A stretch of 64,000 bases of DNA. It comes from JAGQRJ01 sp041402045 (GTDB lineage: Bacteria > Planctomycetota > J058). The notes under the pieces are model-generated. The model was given only the letters and a program-made list of their open reading frames with translations, had not been told where the DNA came from and made no database searches. The position numbers and the translations under genes are program-made. Below are positions 63,212 through 64,000 of the stretch, piece by piece; the first letter of the stretch is position 1, and the number at the start of each line of letters is the position of its first letter. Where the stretch lies: positions 1 to 64,000 of the forward strand of contig JAWKSZ010000028.1 in the NCBI GenBank assembly GCA_041402045.1. Direction: 5' to 3'.

Positions 63212-63994
63212 TCACTCGCGGCTGCGCGGGACGTGCCCCAGGGACCGCCCCAGGGCGACCCCGGCGCTCGCCAGGAGCCCCGCCATGACCAGGCAGGCCA
63301 CGAGGACGCCGCCGCCCTCGGGGCCACCGCCCGCGACCCCCGCCGCCGCGACCAGGCAGGCGAACCCCAGCGCCACGGCGGCGCACCCGCGCTGCCCGGC
63401 AGGGACGTCGTAGCGACAGGCCACCGCCGCCGTGCCCTGACACCCTGGGGTGGGGCAGCGCCCGCGATCGCGCAGGCAGGACTCGTGCAGGTGGGCCCCG
63501 CAGCCCTCGCAGCGCCGGGTGAGGTCCCCGCGCCGGAAGCTCGTCGAGCACTCCGCGCAGCGGGTCGTGAGCGGGCGGCTGGGGGAGAGGGGGACGTCGG
63601 GTCGCGGGCGCCCCAAGGCCACGAACCAGTCGCGGGGCGGGCGCGGGAGCGCGCGCCGTCCGGCGCAGCCGGGAGCCACACAGCCGCCGCGCGCGCGCAG
63701 ACAGGCGGGGTCGTAGGCCACGCCACAGCCCTCGCAGGCGAGCACGCGCTCCCGCGCCGGCTCGAGGCACAGGGGGCAGCGATCGGGGAGCGTCGCCGCG
63801 CGGTAGCCCGCCAGCGGGGCGAGCACGCGCTCCAGGGCCAGCGCCGTCAGGCGCGGTGCGGGGGCGTCTCCCTCCAGCAGGAAGGTCCAGCCCCGGGCGC
63901 GCTCCAGCCCCAGCCGCACGCGCAGGCCCTCGGTGTCCCAGTCCACAGTGGCGATCTGGGCGTAGTCGCAGCAGAGCTCCTCCCCCCGCCACAC
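63212..63994 (-). CDS. Membrane protein with duplicated RING/zinc-finger module, start possibly outside window
   Basis: The frame is open to the right edge; the GTG at 63994 is the first start seen but the true start may lie beyond. Two similar zinc-binding modules occur at about residues 93-130 (RCPLCLEPARERVLACEGC, then PACLRARGGCVAPGC) and 160-195 (RCAECSTSFRRGDLTRRCEGC, then ESCLRDRGRCPTPGC), each with seven or eight Cys/His in a cross-brace spacing. Two hydrophobic segments at about 215-245 anchor the C-terminus. The N-terminal about 85 residues are unassigned. RING-like pairs are rare in bacteria; a role in protein or RNA binding is possible. Confidence 0.7.
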   Translation of the reverse strand: MWRGEELCCDYAQIATVDWDTEGLRVRLGLERARGWTFLLEGDAPAPRLTALALERVLAPLAGYRAATLPDRCPLCLEPARERVLACEGCGVAYDPACLRARGGCVAPGCAGRRALPRPPRDWFVALGRPRPDVPLSPSRPLTTRCAECSTSFRRGDLTRRCEGCGAHLHESCLRDRGRCPTPGCQGTAAVACRYDVPAGQRGCAAVALGFACLVAAAGVAGGGPEGGGVLVACLVMAGLLASAGVALGRSLGHVPRSRE

Positions 63995-64000
63995 GCCGCG

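Overview
The window is about 70 percent GC, nearly all protein coding, with short intergenic gaps, many GTG starts and many 4-nt (ATGA or GTGA) gene overlaps. I see no rRNA, tRNA or CRISPR array. The protein set includes giant secreted Rhs/HYR proteins, thrombospondin-type calcium repeats, DUF4920, von Willebrand A lipoproteins, Opp permeases with very large periplasmic insertions, and SIS and PilZ domains on one chain. This suggests a high-GC, Gram-negative-type environmental bacterium. My best guess is a deep-branching planctomycete, with Myxococcota as the alternative. That placement is inference from gene content only.

Layout. 1-6.3 kb (minus strand): a membrane protein, an HtrA/Deg protease, a frameshift-riddled polytopic GT-C-like protein, and a SIS-PilZ protein that runs off the left edge. 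6.4-7.1 kb: a peptidase C26 (PuuD-like) amidotransferase. 7.1-7.8 kb: a gene-free cluster of direct and inverted repeats. 7.8-12.8 kb: a secreted SH3b protein, thymidylate kinase, and an iron/thiamine-type ABC binding lipoprotein with a broken permease. 13-15.9 kb: a lipoprotein alpha/beta hydrolase and a VTT/DedA-type membrane protein.

The most distinctive region is 15.9-34 kb. A plus-strand block (17.2-31.3 kb) with overlapping or closely spaced genes encodes a secreted TSP3/beta-propeller protein, a glycine-rich secreted protein, a small HEAT-like anchored protein, a 3171-residue Rhs/YD-repeat protein and a 114-residue acidic protein. The Rhs C-terminal tip has lower GC and a D...QxK motif, suggestive of a PD-(D/E)XK-type nuclease toxin. 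The small gene after it has the position and size of its immunity gene. Two divergently placed members of one uncharacterised protein family flank the block. A RAYT (IS200-like) transposase with a REP-like hairpin doublet lies next to it.

34-39.7 kb: a secreted protein with an internal duplication, a YeeZ-like epimerase, a voltage-gated-type potassium channel with a zinc-ribbon tail, an M20 amidohydrolase and an HpnA-like epimerase (frameshifted). A 430-bp nearly palindromic element (39.7-40.1 kb) separates these from a complete oppABCDF oligopeptide import operon (40.1-48.5 kb, minus). 48.8-54.1 kb: a secreted SH3b protein with a caspase-like His/Cys pattern, a histidine kinase-response regulator pair, a MoxR ATPase and a small zinc-finger/winged-helix protein. 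54.2-58.5 kb (minus): a coupled set of DUF4920 protein, small acidic protein, YhaN-like ATPase and YkgJ-like Cys-cluster protein. 58.6-64 kb: a VWA/DUF4114 lipoprotein, a PQQ-propeller protein, a CBS-pair protein, a secreted NlpC/P60-like protein and a zinc-finger membrane protein at the right edge.

Several genes carry single-base frameshifts that split otherwise well-conserved proteins. These could be sequencing indels or real decay, and the window alone does not decide it.
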